From Pictodentalium vernedei (lineage: Eukaryota; Mollusca; Scaphopoda; Dentaliida; Dentaliidae), in assembly GCA_031216915.1 (NCBI GenBank), contig CM062296.1, positions 450,802,287-450,866,286 on the forward strand: a stretch of 64,000 bases of DNA, written 5' to 3'. Under the pieces are notes generated by a model. It searched no databases and was not told the DNA's origin. It saw only the letters and a program-made list of their open reading frames with translations. Position 1 is the first letter of the stretch, and each line of letters starts with the position of its first letter. This document shows, in pieces, positions 33,476 through 45,094 of this stretch. The position numbers were made by a program, and so were the translations under genes.

Positions 33476-34672
33476 GGTATATAATACACTTCTATTCGAT
33501 ACACACTAAATCATTTGTGCTTAATGTTTGAAAAGTATTTTATTTGACCGCCCTTCAAAGCGGAAAGACTATTTTGTCACTGTGTTTCCAGATCAAGTAT
33601 AAGTGTCAGTTTTTTAACTTTACAGCAAGTAACTACAAAACAGATCTTTGTGTGAAGAAGAATGGAGTATTAGGGAGACGCTTATGGAATACGACTGCTG
33701 ATTTTTTCCTTTCTCAAATATGTCGCCATGTTCGGTTTCTTTGGTGATGCTTGACTTGAAAAATGAAACACTTCTCTGATGATTATAACATTGAAGTCTT
33801 ATAGTACGTACTGCATAGATTTTCACCATATTTTTGCAGGTGAAACAGTGTCAATTTGTGGAAGATATTTAGTATTCCGTTTGCTCTCGGAACAGGACTA
33901 CGAACCTGTCATATAGTACTGCGAACGCTCCTCATCTTTTGTGTGCTTTAGAGTTTGACAACACTGAGCTTCGTGGAAGGGAATACCATCTTTAGCGGTG
34001 TTATTTCTGCAACGCAGGCGCCAAGGGGAGTCCTCACGACAGATTCCGTCAGAATGAAATAGCGCGATAAATGTTTGCTTTGATGCCATTCCGAAACGTA
34101 AACAGAAATCAGATCAAATATATGCAAATAGGATGGCTAACAAGTAACCCCCTAGTTTGAAAACGTTAGTAAAAATGTTGTTTCTGACCAAAAGACTCAA
34201 AACGAGAGGATAACTGCTGAATGAGAAAATCGACGCCTTCCTTAAAAATAAAACACCTCAATGTGGGCATATGTATAGTACGGACTTTGAAGGAGCATAG
34301 TCGACAATTCATATACGTTTTACACAGAATAATCCAAAGTCTACCCCATTGTCATGTGAATGCCCTTTGAGGAAGTCCGAACTATATTATACCCATGTTG
34401 AGATGTCTTCGTCCATCAGACAGGTGACAAATTCCGTTCTTGTTCAGTTTCAATTTGCTTCTAGGCTATGGGTTTGGAACAACATTTTCAAGTGTTGAAA
34501 TTAATTTTTCAGCTATGCGATTTACATCCGATTCGATCCGACATCCGTTTAATTTTGCGAAGCAGAGGGTCACATGAGAACAATAATAAGACAACGGACG
34601 ATAAATGCCCGCCTTACTTTGAATATTCCTGTTGGTGAGTTGCAGCATCAATTTCGCTCAACAGTCAAAGTC
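33476..34672. other. No gene recognised
   Basis: Short frames only. No repeat or domain was identified with confidence. Confidence 0.4.
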
Positions 34673-34902
34673 TTACCCCTTAAATCCAACGCGGGCTATT
34701 TTAAAATTTATTACTTTAATATCACATTTTTAAAAATAATTCAACAAAAGCATGTCATGAGACTCCTCATAGAGTCGAGCTCGTTCGAATGAGTTATCAC
34801 ATGATATGGTTTTGTTGAATTGTTTTGAAAAACAATATTTTCAACTGCTGAATCTGTATACTACACGGGCGGATGTGGCCGATTTGTTAGGAAAAGGGTT
34901 AA
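34673..34902. mobile_element. TTAA hairpin MITE (family A, subfamily 2)
   Basis: It ends GGGCGGATGTGGCCGATTTG and AGGAAAAGGGTTAA, and starts with a degenerate TTAC/CCCTTAAATCCAACGC. It shares CAACAAAAGCATGTCATGAG and CATGATATGGTTTTGTTGAA with the copy at 50,067-50,307. It differs from subfamily 1 inside the hairpin (CATGTGA... instead of GGTTATGACC). Confidence 0.8.
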
Positions 34903-35869
34903 TATATTATGTTCGCAAACTTTTGTCATCCTGCAGCCCCCGTGGCTGCATGTTAAAAACACCAACAGCGCTATTTACTTGCCTTTATTGTGTTTTTGTT
35001 TGATATAGTAAAATGAAGACGTTCGTGAAAACAGCCTTGCAGAGTGGAATGTGAGGAGATTGTTGTACTATCAATGAAAAGAAAAAAACAGTGAAACGTT
35101 TTATTACATTCGTCCTCAAACATTTTTCAACCCGAACTGTAGATGAATAAAGCAATTATAGTCATAGATTGACGTGATGTGCTCAGGGTTGATACCAATT
35201 CTAATTTGATGTTCCGACAAGTTTACAGAACTGTGTTCTCAAAAGCTTTGTCTTTCTCAAAGGACAATGGCGTGTGAGATGCAATGATTTCGCATTTCCG
35301 TGTCGACAGGGAAAATTCTACTGTGTTCTTTATAGCAAACTAATGAGAAAATTGAGACCTAAACGGATTCCAGTCGTGATGCAGTCGCAACTGGTGTCTG
35401 TGTTGCAGGATAGGCATGCCACGCGTTATAACAAAGTCTCGAGCTAAAGTTACGAATTCACATTCGTTACTGTTGATTGTTTCTGAAATCGGCCGTAAAC
35501 TTGTTAAGAAAACACGTTTTGTTGTTTGCTCATGAACCAACGAAGCGCATAATTCAACTCGTGGAAGCAACTGATTTATGTAAAAATCTATGATTTTCAT
35601 CCCCTCGTATCTGTAAACCGATATCGACCTGCAGTAGTTTTCATTTTTCCGTCGACCTCTGAGTGGAGACCCGTTGCTTGTGTATACGACTGTAATTCGG
35701 ATGATTGATGCAGAAAATTAAGAAGATTTCGCCAATTCAACACTTGTAATAAATAGCGGCATGGTGTGATGCGAAGCTAACTTTAATGAAGTCACTTGTC
35801 GACAATCGCAGAGCTGCACGGTTAGGATAGTACGTCGCAGTGGAGAAGCCGTATTTGGAAATTTTGATT
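34903..35869. other. No gene; possible family B fragment
   Basis: CCTGCAGCCCCCGTGGCTGCATGTT near 34,930 resembles the core of the family B hairpin. The rest contains only short frames. Confidence 0.35.
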
Positions 35870-36562
35870 ATGATTTCTTTATCCAACATAGTTACACTTA
35901 TTATTCTTCTTCAGTTTTCGGTAAGTAATATTGTTAATACCTAACATTAAAAGCAGACGACACTTGCAAAACAAATTCTTGAATAACTAATTTTTTTCAT
36001 TTTTTGTCTCAAAAACATAGGTTATGACCCCTCGTTGGAACGAGCTCGTTCCAACGAGGGGTCATAACCTATGTTTTTGCGACAAAAAATGAAAATATTT
36101 TGAAAATTAATTGGCGATTTTTGAGAATAGCGCTGGCCGGTTTTGGCCGTTACGTTGGGTAAAGGGTTAATTTATGTTATCTCTCGCAGGTTTATTTAGT
36201 CTTGCAGATTGGTGATCGATTTCGACAAGAAAAAGGGATCAAAGTTTTTTGACTTCTTATTCGGGAACATATCCGTTCAAATATATATTGTGTACAATCG
36301 CGTGTTAATTGCAAACTCAATATCCGACTTTGTATATAGCCACTATGAAATAGAGAATGAATCAAACCCAAGTGCCAGGCGACTTCGGAACGCTATAAAG
36401 TTTATGTATTTTAAACTACACGTGGAAAACATGCAAGTGAGTACAAGCGGAGATATTCTCTCTGGTCTGTTTCTTTTGTTGATCACAATCCTGCTGTTGA
36501 TCTTTGGCAGGATTTTTGTGATCTATTCACCAAAAAAAAACCCAGTTACACTCCTGGTCTAG
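35870..36562 (+). CDS. Speculative two-part gene: signal-peptide-like exon and a 118-codon frame with a membrane segment
   Basis: 35,870-35,920 encodes M-ISLSNIVTLIILLQFS, a signal-peptide-like stretch followed at once by a consensus donor GTAAGT. After the MITE at 35,934-36,170, acceptors CTCTCGCAG (36,189) and CTTGCAG (36,207) occur. A frame from 36,208 to a TAG at 36,560-36,562 encodes about 117 residues ending in a hydrophobic segment (LSGLFLLLITILLLIFG) and a short basic tail. The phases do not match. The first exon ends in phase 0, while the long frame needs phase 2 at the second acceptor and has a stop before it at the first. Either one exon is wrong or this is coincidence. No family recognised. 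Confidence 0.2.
35934..36170. mobile_element. TTAA hairpin MITE (family A)
   Basis: TTAA at 35,934 and 36,167. The left end has lost part of CCCTTT (TTAATACCTAACATTAAAAG), but AGCAGACGACACTTGC, the perfect hairpin GGAACGAGCTCGTTCC and the right end GTTGGGTAAAGGGTTAA are intact. Confidence 0.92.
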
Positions 36563-37867
36563 AGCTGCAAATGGTGTTACCAGATCACACAGCTGAATAG
36601 AGTGGGAAAACTTTAATTGAATGGCCACGTTACCAATGAAAATTTTTCTTTTAACAGGAGTATACAATTAATAGGAATTGTTTTTGGATTTTTTTTTTTT
36701 TTGCAGTCTTCTATTTATTCCATTATATCTTCCTGATAGGTATAATAGATTAAATGCTAACATTGGACTTATTGAGGCCACAAACACATATAAATGACGT
36801 GAATTTGATGGTCATCAAAGTAATTCTTCAACAGCTTGCACAATGTTTTTAATTCGATGAATAGGAGTTTATTCTGTAACCTATATGCAATAGGTATAAT
36901 TTATGTTGAATGTGTAGTAAATAGTTTGGTGGTTGAAATACATATGTAATTAACAATAATATTTAATTAAGAGATATCCCTCTAAAGTGGTCCCACTGTA
37001 TAATAATTTAGGTCCAGTTAGTTTGATGGAATCAGCGCATGTCATATTCAACAAAAACACACGTCGCTGTACGGCATCACTACTCCGGAAGAGCGAACAA
37101 GATCTTCGCTGTTCTAAAAACAGTACCACAATGGAAAAGAGATAACCCTGTTTAATATTTTCATGACTCGTAGCGATCTCAGTTGTACAGGAATTTAACA
37201 CAACCGTCCAGTGGGATAAACTTGTAACTTGTATTCCTCACCAGGTTGTTTATCATCGCGTAATCTCATCAACTACCTCAAATTCCATTTCGAACTAAGA
37301 CAGAACACAATGAGCACAGGAGATTAGAATCAACGACACGAGGTGGTGTATTTTCTGTATATCACGTGCGCTGAATGCACATGACACAAGGGTCATTGTT
37401 TCCTGCCCCCGTACTCTACCCAACTTGCTTTCTGTATTTATACCTCGACTAAAGTTGAGTTAAGTGAGTGAATCTGTTACTTTCAAAGAAAAATATCACT
37501 TCGGTGGTCTGGTAACGTTGTTGCTTGACACTGTTTAGCGTCGAAGCATTTCAATCACATCATTACGTCTTACGTTCTTACGTGATGGATAGTCCAGATT
37601 TCACAGAAGAACACTTCTCGGTGTCTGTGTTGTATCAGGTATCATTGAATACATGCAGCAATCGTGGTATAAAAAAAAACATATATTCATTTTTTTTTTA
37701 TTTTGTCAGAGACTGCTACCCTAATCCCCAATACAACAAATCGACTGTTTTACACGTAATTGGATAAAACAGTAAAAGATGCAATGCAAATAAAGCGGTG
37801 TTTTTATTTTTGATTATTCAGACTTTGCTCGAACTCGGTGTAAAATGATGACTACAGAAAGACTATC
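36563..37867. other. No gene recognised on the plus strand
   Basis: Short frames only. On the minus strand, an AATAAA near 37,801-37,806 could serve as the polyadenylation signal for the candidate gene at 37,868-38,296. Confidence 0.4.
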
Positions 37868-38296
37868 TTATTTGACACAAAATTCATAAACTAAGCATAA
37901 CTGTGTGAATAGCAATATGATGGACAGGGCAGTTGTGATAATTAGCGGTACAGAGGGGACAAAATGGCGTGAAATGTCAGAAAAATATGTGTACCCAGCT
38001 GCTGTGAAAAGATACCGAAGGCTTTCTTTTTCGAGAACCGTGACATACCAATAGGTGGACAAAGGAATATTCGTGTTGGTAGGATTAGTAGCAGTAGTTA
38101 TTGTAGTGGCAGAAACCGTATTTTGCGCATGCATAACATGACGGATGAGAAAAGTATTGTCCGATATTTTGCCCTCTTGTAGCTTCTGGGGAGAGGCAGT
38201 GTTTTGGGTAGAATATCTCTTGCGGCTTGAGTTTCCACGAAAGTGAAGCCTGCCTGCCGATCTGCGTAAGTCTTCTTCTGTAATGCAATCTCTCAT
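37868..38296 (-). CDS. Hypothetical protein, 142 codons, C-terminal membrane segment
   Basis: An ATG-to-TAA frame begins MRDCITEEDLRRSAGRLHF. It has a polar Ser/Thr/Asn-rich middle (TATNPTNTNIPL) and one hydrophobic segment near the C-terminus (PLIITTALSIILLFTQLCL), so it could be a single-pass or tail-anchored membrane protein. Codon usage is more balanced than in the neighbouring random frames. On the same strand an AATAAA lies about 65 bp after the stop. No repeat overlaps it. I do not recognise a family, and a multi-exon gene with this as its last exon is possible. Confidence 0.3.
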   Translation of the reverse strand: MRDCITEEDLRRSAGRLHFRGNSSRKRYSTQNTASPQKLQEGKISDNTFLIRHVMHAQNTVSATTITTATNPTNTNIPLSTYWYVTVLEKESLRYLFTAAGYTYFSDISRHFVPSVPLIITTALSIILLFTQLCLVYEFCVK

Positions 38297-40148
38297 TTTT
38301 CTCCTACTTTAGTAAGCCATATGTTTGCATAATTAAATGCTAACAGGGTAGTAGCATTCACTGCGGTAAACTGGAGTGAAAAGAGACGTTTATGGACAGC
38401 ATCATGTCTTCTACCCATTTAAATACTTTTTGAACGTTTTATTTATAACAGCATGGCAGTATGATGGTAGTTTATGTTAAAGCATAGTTGTTTTTTTTCA
38501 ATATTTATAATCTAAATGTTTTTTAAATTTGGTTAGTGTTGTCCCTATTGCACACCATCTCAGTAAGGGTACGCTCGTAAGTCAGTTATTGTTTCTATTC
38601 TATACTACCATGGGACCAATATGGTATAAATTTTCAAAACGATTATACACTAAGAAAACGGAAATTAAGTGATTGCAGTGCTTGAATAGACCCTATCATC
38701 GTCACATCAGTGAATGCACAACACTTATTATAATATACCAATACAGGCATTCCTTTGACCGATACCTTGGTTATTTAACATCTTGCTCTTGGTTTTTTAA
38801 TATTCGACAGAAACTGTGTGCAAACTCCTATCTGTGTCTCCCTATGAAGGACCGGTCGCAATCATTGTTTGGCATATTGTTCACAAACCCTTTGGTCCCT
38901 TTTCACCCCTATGTCCTAATTCACTCCGGTTTACGGTACTCGGATTCGATTACAGGTAATATGCGGGTTGGTTACGTATATAAACTGTAAGGGGTAACAT
39001 CGTTGGGAAACGCTAATGTATTGCTCGAGAAAGCACAATATTTTAGAGGAGGTTTGGATTACGATGAACTTGTCACATTTTAATAACCATTTGGATTCGA
39101 TTCAACTTAGAAATAAATTTTGTGATTTAAAATGGCTGGAAATTCTTTTCTCATTTGAATTTTCATTTTTGAATGGAAATTCTGGAGTAAAACTATAGGG
39201 TTGTGTGCGGTGAAGTACTTTAAAACCTGGATTTTATTAATAGGTGGATTTCAGCTCAATCAGTATTCAGATAATGTGGGGAAACAGCGGTTAACTTAAA
39301 ACTGTGTTATGTCCACCATGGATACTTGCGCCGTTGATTTTGTACAACTGCTTAGATAGGAAATGTTGGTTTGTTTTTATGCATTTTGCATGAGGGCTCA
39401 TTTCGCATTAAATAGCTTGCTTACAGTATGCCATTTCTCATAATAGTTGGTCATGATGTCACAACTTTCGGTTTTGGGAACCAGATTGCTATAACCTTTC
39501 AGGAGCTATTAATTTTACCCAAGGAGTGCTTTGTCAGTGGCGCCGCTACAGGGAAAGGAGGGGGGGGGGGACATTCGTCCCATAAACATAGACCACGTCC
39601 CTCCACCCCTCCCCCACCCCCTATACACACACGTACTCCCTGTCGGTCTTTTGTAGCCGTCGTTGTGAGAACATGGAGAAAACAAACGAAATGCTTGTGG
39701 AGACACAAAAACTATTATCTAGGTTTTCAACAAGTCGGAAAGACAGACCTTTTACACACACCCTTACATGTACCCGCACACCCACATACACCACCTTCAT
39801 ACGCACTCGCGCACTGTCCCTCCTTTTTATCCCCATACACACCCAGCAAATAAACATGTCCAGCAACGATTTACAAGCACGGAAATAGATATTTATGAGC
39901 CATGTACGTTCATGTATCTTATCTTTAAAATATACCCCACTCCCCTCTACCAGAAACCCCTCAAACAAGCCTCCTATGAACTAGGAACTCGCGAAGATCT
40001 TCATGGTATCTGAATGCAATACTATAATGCTATGATTCTAAAAGGCTACCTGTGAACTTCGTGAGAAACCTGACCCCAATTTGTCCACCCCCTGAAACAT
40101 TTCTCGCACCGTCACTGTTTTAAAATTAAACACAATTAACATGGACAT
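38297..40148. other. No gene; Ca/Cc-rich simple sequence at 39,555-39,850
   Basis: CACACA/CCACCCC-rich DNA and a G10 run (39,560-39,570) produce long but low-complexity frames. GTGGCGCCGCTACAGGGAAAGG near 39,539 resembles the edge of a dispersed repeat (compare GTGGCGCCCATGGCG near 54,333). Confidence 0.4.
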
Positions 40149-40390
40149 GTACAGTATGTGGAGAGTGGACTGTAACTAAATCACACGTGGAGTGGAGTTA
40201 TCACCGAAAGTATCCCATTCAATTTCTGTACATATGGACAAACAACACCAGCAATGTTTCAGTCAATGGACCTCCGGGTTGAAACTGTTCTTGTGCTTGC
40301 TATGCTTTGCAGCAAATTTGCAATTATTCTATGGGTGGAATCTCCACTCTATGGGTGATATAGTGATAATATACCCTCCACCCACTGTAC
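40149..40390. mobile_element. Family D inverted-end element, copy 1
   Basis: It starts GTACAGTATGTGGAGAGTGG and ends with the imperfect inverse (CCTCCACCCACTGTAC). It shares the internal blocks AAGTATCCCATTCAATTTCTG, CAATGGACCTCCGGGTT and CTTGTGCTTGCTATGCTTTG with 49,780-49,990 (inverted) and 50,999-51,246. Length is about 242 bp, with no coding capacity. Confidence 0.85.
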
Positions 40391-41344
40391 TACCATTTTT
40401 AACATATGCACTTGGGAATGTGCACAATAAATTATAAATTGTCATGCTCAGGTTAGAAAAGTATCCACCATAAAACACGAATCTGAAAGTGAGAGATAAT
40501 GATGCTGTTAGTATGGAATTCGGGAACGAGTACTAGCTTGTGAAAAATATATCTGTCGAGCGTTACTGTCGGAGTGCGAGCGGTGTATGCATTCATTATA
40601 TATTGTCTTAAAAGCAAACTAGCACCGAAAGCGCTGTGCTGTGTTTCAGCAAACTTGTGGTCTTTGTCCATTTATTTCATGTCAAAAAGCTAGATTAGAT
40701 CGCAAAACTATTCTCTTCACTGGTCTGGTAGATATAGAGCTGTACCTGTGAATGGAGGAGTCCGTGGGAAACTCGGGAACTGGAACAGTGCTTGTTTTCT
40801 GTAGTAAACAAGTTCTGTTTTACATGTAAAAATAGACCCAGAACCAACGCCTGGGGTGGAAGTCCTCTAAAGTGGGCAGCATAGGCATAGACGATTGGTT
40901 GAATTTCAAACCTACCTGACCGTCATGAGATTGCCAATGATGCTGAAAGTGACCTTAAACAGCAATTAATAAATGAATAAACGAATTTATATGGGACAAT
41001 ATTATAAATTTATCGAATCTTCTCTATGCAATTAAAAATCTGTGTTACAGCATTTCAAGGCGGCTCTCAGCGCCTTTAAACACTAGACGCAATGTGAGCA
41101 TTCCGAACTTTGCGATAAAGTAACAAACGTCGATCCTTCCTTTCATCTGGCAATTTCGACATGGTATAAAGTATCTAACGTGCTCCTTGCAGCAGAACAA
41201 CATAAATGTTAACAACACAACTGTACCAATGTGAAAACTTAAACGGAAAATCACTAGATATAATCCCGACGCAACGAACTGTGATTTTATATTTCTCTCA
41301 CTACATGGGGTTAACTTTGGATAGTAATTGTCTTTATTATAAGT
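40391..41344. other. No confident gene
   Basis: Apart from the minus-strand frame described at 41,045-41,431, no feature is supported. Confidence 0.4.
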
Positions 41345-41431
41345 CTGTTCTATGTAATCCCCATCTACAGCAACACTAACAATGTGGAAAATGAAAATCC
41401 GTTCTACACACATGTGCAGAGCAAAAATCAT
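41045..41431 (-). CDS. Weak hypothetical frame, 128 codons, Cys-rich with membrane segment
   Basis: The ATG-to-TAA frame has a hydrophobic stretch (FHIGTVVLLTFMLFCC) followed by a Cys/basic segment (HVRYFIPCRNCQMKG). Its first third lies inside the dispersed family C repeat at 41,345-41,450, which argues that at least the start is not a conserved gene. Function unknown. Confidence 0.15.
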   Translation of the reverse strand: MIFALHMCVERIFIFHIVSVAVDGDYIEQTYNKDNYYPKLTPCSERNIKSQFVASGLYLVIFRLSFHIGTVVLLTFMLFCCKEHVRYFIPCRNCQMKGRIDVCYFIAKFGMLTLRLVFKGAESRLEML

Positions 41432-41869
41432 TGACAGACTATTTTTAAATAAAAGCGAAATTTAACTGGAATTTTTTACAAATCGTCCAACGCAATTTCA
41501 ATTTGAATGACTAGCGATAGCTGAAAGTCGTCCCCTGAGTCCCAAATGTGTTCTATGTACCACTAGACATATGGGACACATTGGAACTCAAGGAACGAAA
41601 TAGTAACACGGGTTCCCCTCGCAAATGTGGATGGCGATAAAATGCGTTCTTTTTATTTGATAGTTGCCAATTGTATTGCTGAGTGTCCTTCTAATAATTG
41701 TTTTTTTTATAGACGTGAAGGCGTGTAATAAACACAGAATGACACATGCGTGTGAATGGGTTAATCGATGTGGCATTTGTGCCAACGCCTCCCGTTCTAT
41801 CCTTCCGTGCTAGCACTCGTGTCATATCGATTAACCCATTCACACACGTGTGTCGTTCTGTGTATTTGT
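41345..41869. mobile_element. Family C hairpin element, copy 2
   Basis: TGTTCTATGTAATCCCCAT and the following 100 bp match 32,824 onward. GTGTCCTTCTAATAATTG and AGACGTGAAGGCGTGTAATA match 33,330 onward. The terminal palindrome (41,728-41,869) has GTGTGAATGGGTTAATCGAT arms around a longer loop than copy 1. The spacer between shared blocks is shorter than in copy 1. Confidence 0.8.
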
Positions 41870-42541
41870 TCAGTCGCAAATCTTGTAATCGGTGCCACCA
41901 AGCTATGTTGGAATTGAAGTATGAGAAAACAAATTGTTATGTTTTGCCTTATCGAAAAGCTCGCATCGCACCTAATGTGTGAACGCTTCACTATCAATGC
42001 TGGGCCCTTAACATCTGCAATGCAAAGCTGCCAGTGAAGAAGTGAAATTTAAGACAATAATCTGAAACAAAGGTTCTGGCACTTGCCTTCTGGGACTTAT
42101 AGACCTGGCATTCTCAAGGAGGGCTGCCCCCTAGAGCCCTCGGATATTTTTAGGAGGGCTATTTTAGCCCTCCTGAATCTAGCCAATTAAACACATCAGA
42201 AATAGTTTTGCAGTACTACTTCTATTTTATGTGCGCAATTTCTACTGCTCACTTTATCCATATGACAAAAAGGAATATATAATTTGCTCAAAATAAAACC
42301 CACTGCACCACACTGGGCTTAATGTTCAAACATTCTGTCACATTCATTGTATTGGTGGTATGTGACTCTCTGGAAATGCCGCCAGTTAGATATAGAATAA
42401 TATTTGAACATTGTTGGGAAAAGTACAATTCCATCTTAAGAGGCTGCTCACATCTTCCTAGAAATACTGCTAGGGATAGATATGATCAATCTTGTTATTC
42501 TTACACTTTCTGTATGAAGCAAGAAGACTTCCTTAAACATA
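41870..42541. other. No gene; AGGAGGGCT-rich flank
   Basis: AGGAGGGCTATTTTAGCCCTCCT near 42,152-42,174 is a short palindrome. AGCCCTCCTG recurs near 42,668, suggesting the two ends of a small repeat around 42,110-42,700. Confidence 0.4.
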
Positions 42542-42612
42542 TTGTCACCGGAGTTCCATTCTGATCTATCATCCTACTGGAAGATAGAACAGAATGGAAC
42601 TCAAGTGACGAT
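42542..42612. repeat. 71-bp hairpin
   Basis: TTGTCACCGGAGTTCCATTCTG pairs with CAGAATGGAACTCAAGTGACGA, and GATCTATC pairs with GATAGA around a loop near 42,577. Confidence 0.65.
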
Positions 42613-43181
42613 GTGTATCCTGGCGAGAGAATTTGCCCTCCTGGGAGGATTTACAAGGGGAATTTTTAGCCCTCCTGTATTTTTTTTAATGGCAGGCCTG
42701 GACATATGCCGCTTGTAGTCATTGTAGTACCATTTTTAAAGTAACAGATGCAATACTACGAAGCGAACTTGACAGTAACGTGTTGCAGTGAATGAAACTG
42801 CGATACCACTACAAAGTTAAGCTGAAACAAAAAACAAAACAAAAAAAAAAAAACCCACCAAAACGTTGAAACTCAAATGCTACTTTTGCATCTTTTTCTT
42901 GATACAACTTTTATTTCGAGAAATTCGTTTTGGAAATCTCAATCAGCAAGTGCAAATTATCGCGGCCAAATGTCAATCGTATCCACTGATCTCTGTCCAA
43001 GTTGATTGCTCGAATTGCTCCTTTGCCACATATAGAAAACGTATCGCCACCCTCGCCATCATGAGGTGCGGATGTTGCAATTAATAAATAATGCTCAAGA
43101 AACAAACAAAAGGTTTCCAATTTTCCGTCGCCTAGTAATCGCTGATCGCATTTTAAAGAATATTCTTGATTAATACGTTGG
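42613..43181. other. No gene recognised
   Basis: Contains an A-rich run (42,826-42,854) and short frames only. Confidence 0.45.
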
Positions 43182-43192
43182 TGATATGCACA

Positions 43193-43558
43193 GAGAGCGC
43201 GGTAATTCAGTGTTTACGGTATTGAACTTCAAACCGAGAGGTCAACGGCTCGATCCTGATCCTGTAACTGATTTGTGTCCTAAGGCAAGGCACTTGATCC
43301 AGGTTACCCACGTGGGGGCAAGGTGGCGCTGTGTACTAAGGCGTAATGTAAGTCGATGGTGCGCCTGTCTTCAACCAATAGTAATAGTAACCCTGCTTGT
43401 GTGGAGTCAGTACATTGGAGAGTCTGACAGTTACTCTTCGTTGCTCGGTGATTCTCTCTGGGTACTTCGCCATCCTCCATCCGTAAAACTGTCCGACCCG
43501 AGGTGACCCTGGCTGTCGAAAATGGCGTTAAACTCAACTCCAATTAATAAATAAACAA
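43193..43558 (+). mobile_element. tRNA-derived SINE, copy 4
   Basis: The head is diverged (AACTTCAAACCGAGAGGTCA, GGCTCGATCCTG). The core is clear: CCTAAGGCAAGGCAC, CCCACGTGGGGGCA, CTTCAACCAATAG, TCTCTCTGGGTACTTC. The tail is AATTAATAAATAAA. A perfect 11-bp target duplication TGATATGCACA lies at 43,182-43,192 and 43,559-43,569. Confidence 0.92.
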
Positions 43559-43569
43559 TGATATGCACA

Positions 43570-44141
43570 TTTTTACGGAAATACAAATTGAATATTTACA
43601 ATTTATTTTAGCCAGTGCTGACAACAAACAAGTACCGAGATATGAAAGTTCATGCCGTATGACTAGTTTTCGTGCCCGGTAAGAACAATGACGTTTGATG
43701 AAGTGAAAGCTGTTACGCTGTGACTACAATGGGTGGAGGTACGGTGTAGATTGATAGGACATCATCTTTGGCTTGGGGTCGGGGGGGGTGGGGTGCAGAT
43801 TGGGTCGTGATGTTTTTAGCGGACACACCATCTATCCAGCTGTATAGAGATCAGTGATCCGATCGCCAAATGGGCCGCTCTTCCAATCACATTACTGCAC
43901 ATTATTCTTAATGATGAGCAAAATGTTACAGGTCAGAGCGGCAGTGATACGGGTTTGCCAAAAATAATATTTGGAATACACAGTGTGTAAAATTATTTCC
44001 TGGTTCGTTACCGGTTTTGATAGCCGTACCTTTGTGTTCGCGATGATAATGATTAACGCGACGCTCATAAATCACATCAAATTGCTGTAATTGCTAACCT
44101 TTTAAATAAAGAATGGGTTATTACTGCAATTTAAAAATCAT
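43570..44141. other. No gene recognised
   Basis: Short frames and a G-rich run near 43,780. Nothing else is supported. Confidence 0.45.
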
Positions 44142-44594
44142 TTGTCGCAGAGTCTTCCTGTAAATCACACATTCTGGCCTTATTATAGGAATCGTCCAAT
44201 CATTAAATACAGTTTTTCAGTTTTCAGGAAAACATTTGAAGGAATGGGAATGACTTGCGAATATTTTGAAAGGACAATCGGCACCACCTCTAGCATATTC
44301 CGGATATCACACATCCGGAACACCGATCAATCCCTCCATTTTACACTGATCAATTTCGCTGCAAATCATGTCATAATAAAAATATTGAAACGTGGAGGAT
44401 GTGCTTTCATTTCCAGTTGCAATTTTGGCCTTCGGCTCAGAATTTATGAATGGAAGAATGTGACACAAAAAAGCAAAATTATTCTGTCAAAGTTAATTAA
44501 AGAAAATGTTTACGAATGTAACACTTCCACTAACAATGACATAAAAAAGAAGAATCTCAACTTTTTATCATGTTTCAATTGGGATGAAAAATAG
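44142..44594 (+). CDS. Unrecognised 150-codon open frame
   Basis: An uninterrupted frame follows directly on an acceptor-like TTTGTCGCAG (44,141-44,150) and ends at TAG 44,592. Its first ATG is well inside (about 44,249). It encodes a Lys/Ile/Asn-rich sequence with a few Cys and no recognisable motif. In AT-rich DNA this length could arise by chance, so I list it only as a candidate last exon. Confidence 0.2.
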   Translation: MSQSLPVNHTFWPYYRNRPIIKYSFSVFRKTFEGMGMTCEYFERTIGTTSSIFRISHIRNTDQSLHFTLINFAANHVIIKILKRGGCAFISSCNFGLRLRIYEWKNVTQKSKIILSKLIKENVYECNTSTNNDIKKKNLNFLSCFNWDEK

Positions 44595-44763
44595 AGGATA
44601 TATGCACTTTTTAAGTGAGTGCCGTATTATTCCACGATTAAGGAGAGAAAAATAACAACATATTTTAGTCGCCACGAGTGAAATGATTTCAATATCAACT
44701 AAAAACATGAAAAGTGATTTTAGTTCAATTTTCGAGCAGACTGGTTGTTACATGGGTGATGTG

Positions 44764-44894
44764 TGATAAATACAGAACCGTACATACGTTTGAATGGGTT
44801 AAGAATTATTGAACTCGTGGTATCCTGGGCGAAAGCAGTCTCGTGTAATAATTCGTAACCCATTCAAACCTAAAGGCGGTTCTGTATATTTACC
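44764..44894. mobile_element. Family C hairpin, copy 3, diverged
   Basis: AATACAGAACCGTACATACG, TTTGAATGGGTTAAGAATTA and the inverted arm ending CGGTTCTGTATATT form a palindrome with a loop of about 26 bases. It aligns with the terminal palindromes at 33,375 and 41,728 but lacks their shared left flank. Confidence 0.7.
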
Positions 44895-45094
44895 ACCATT
44901 ACCAGCAGAAGATTACATCACTTCGCTGGAAATCAGCCAGAAGTCTCTTTTTCAAATACCGTAAAATCAAGAAAGGAAACCGGTTTTGTTATAAACGGCA
45001 TAGCAGGGTTACGAATCCACACACAGATACTTTCCATCGGAACCAACAACCTAGCAAAACTATACTAAACCACGCACACGTGGTGTTCTGGTGT

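Noticed and set aside
39428-39968. Frames of 115-141 codons on both strands
   Set aside because: They arise from CACACA/CCACCCC low-complexity DNA.
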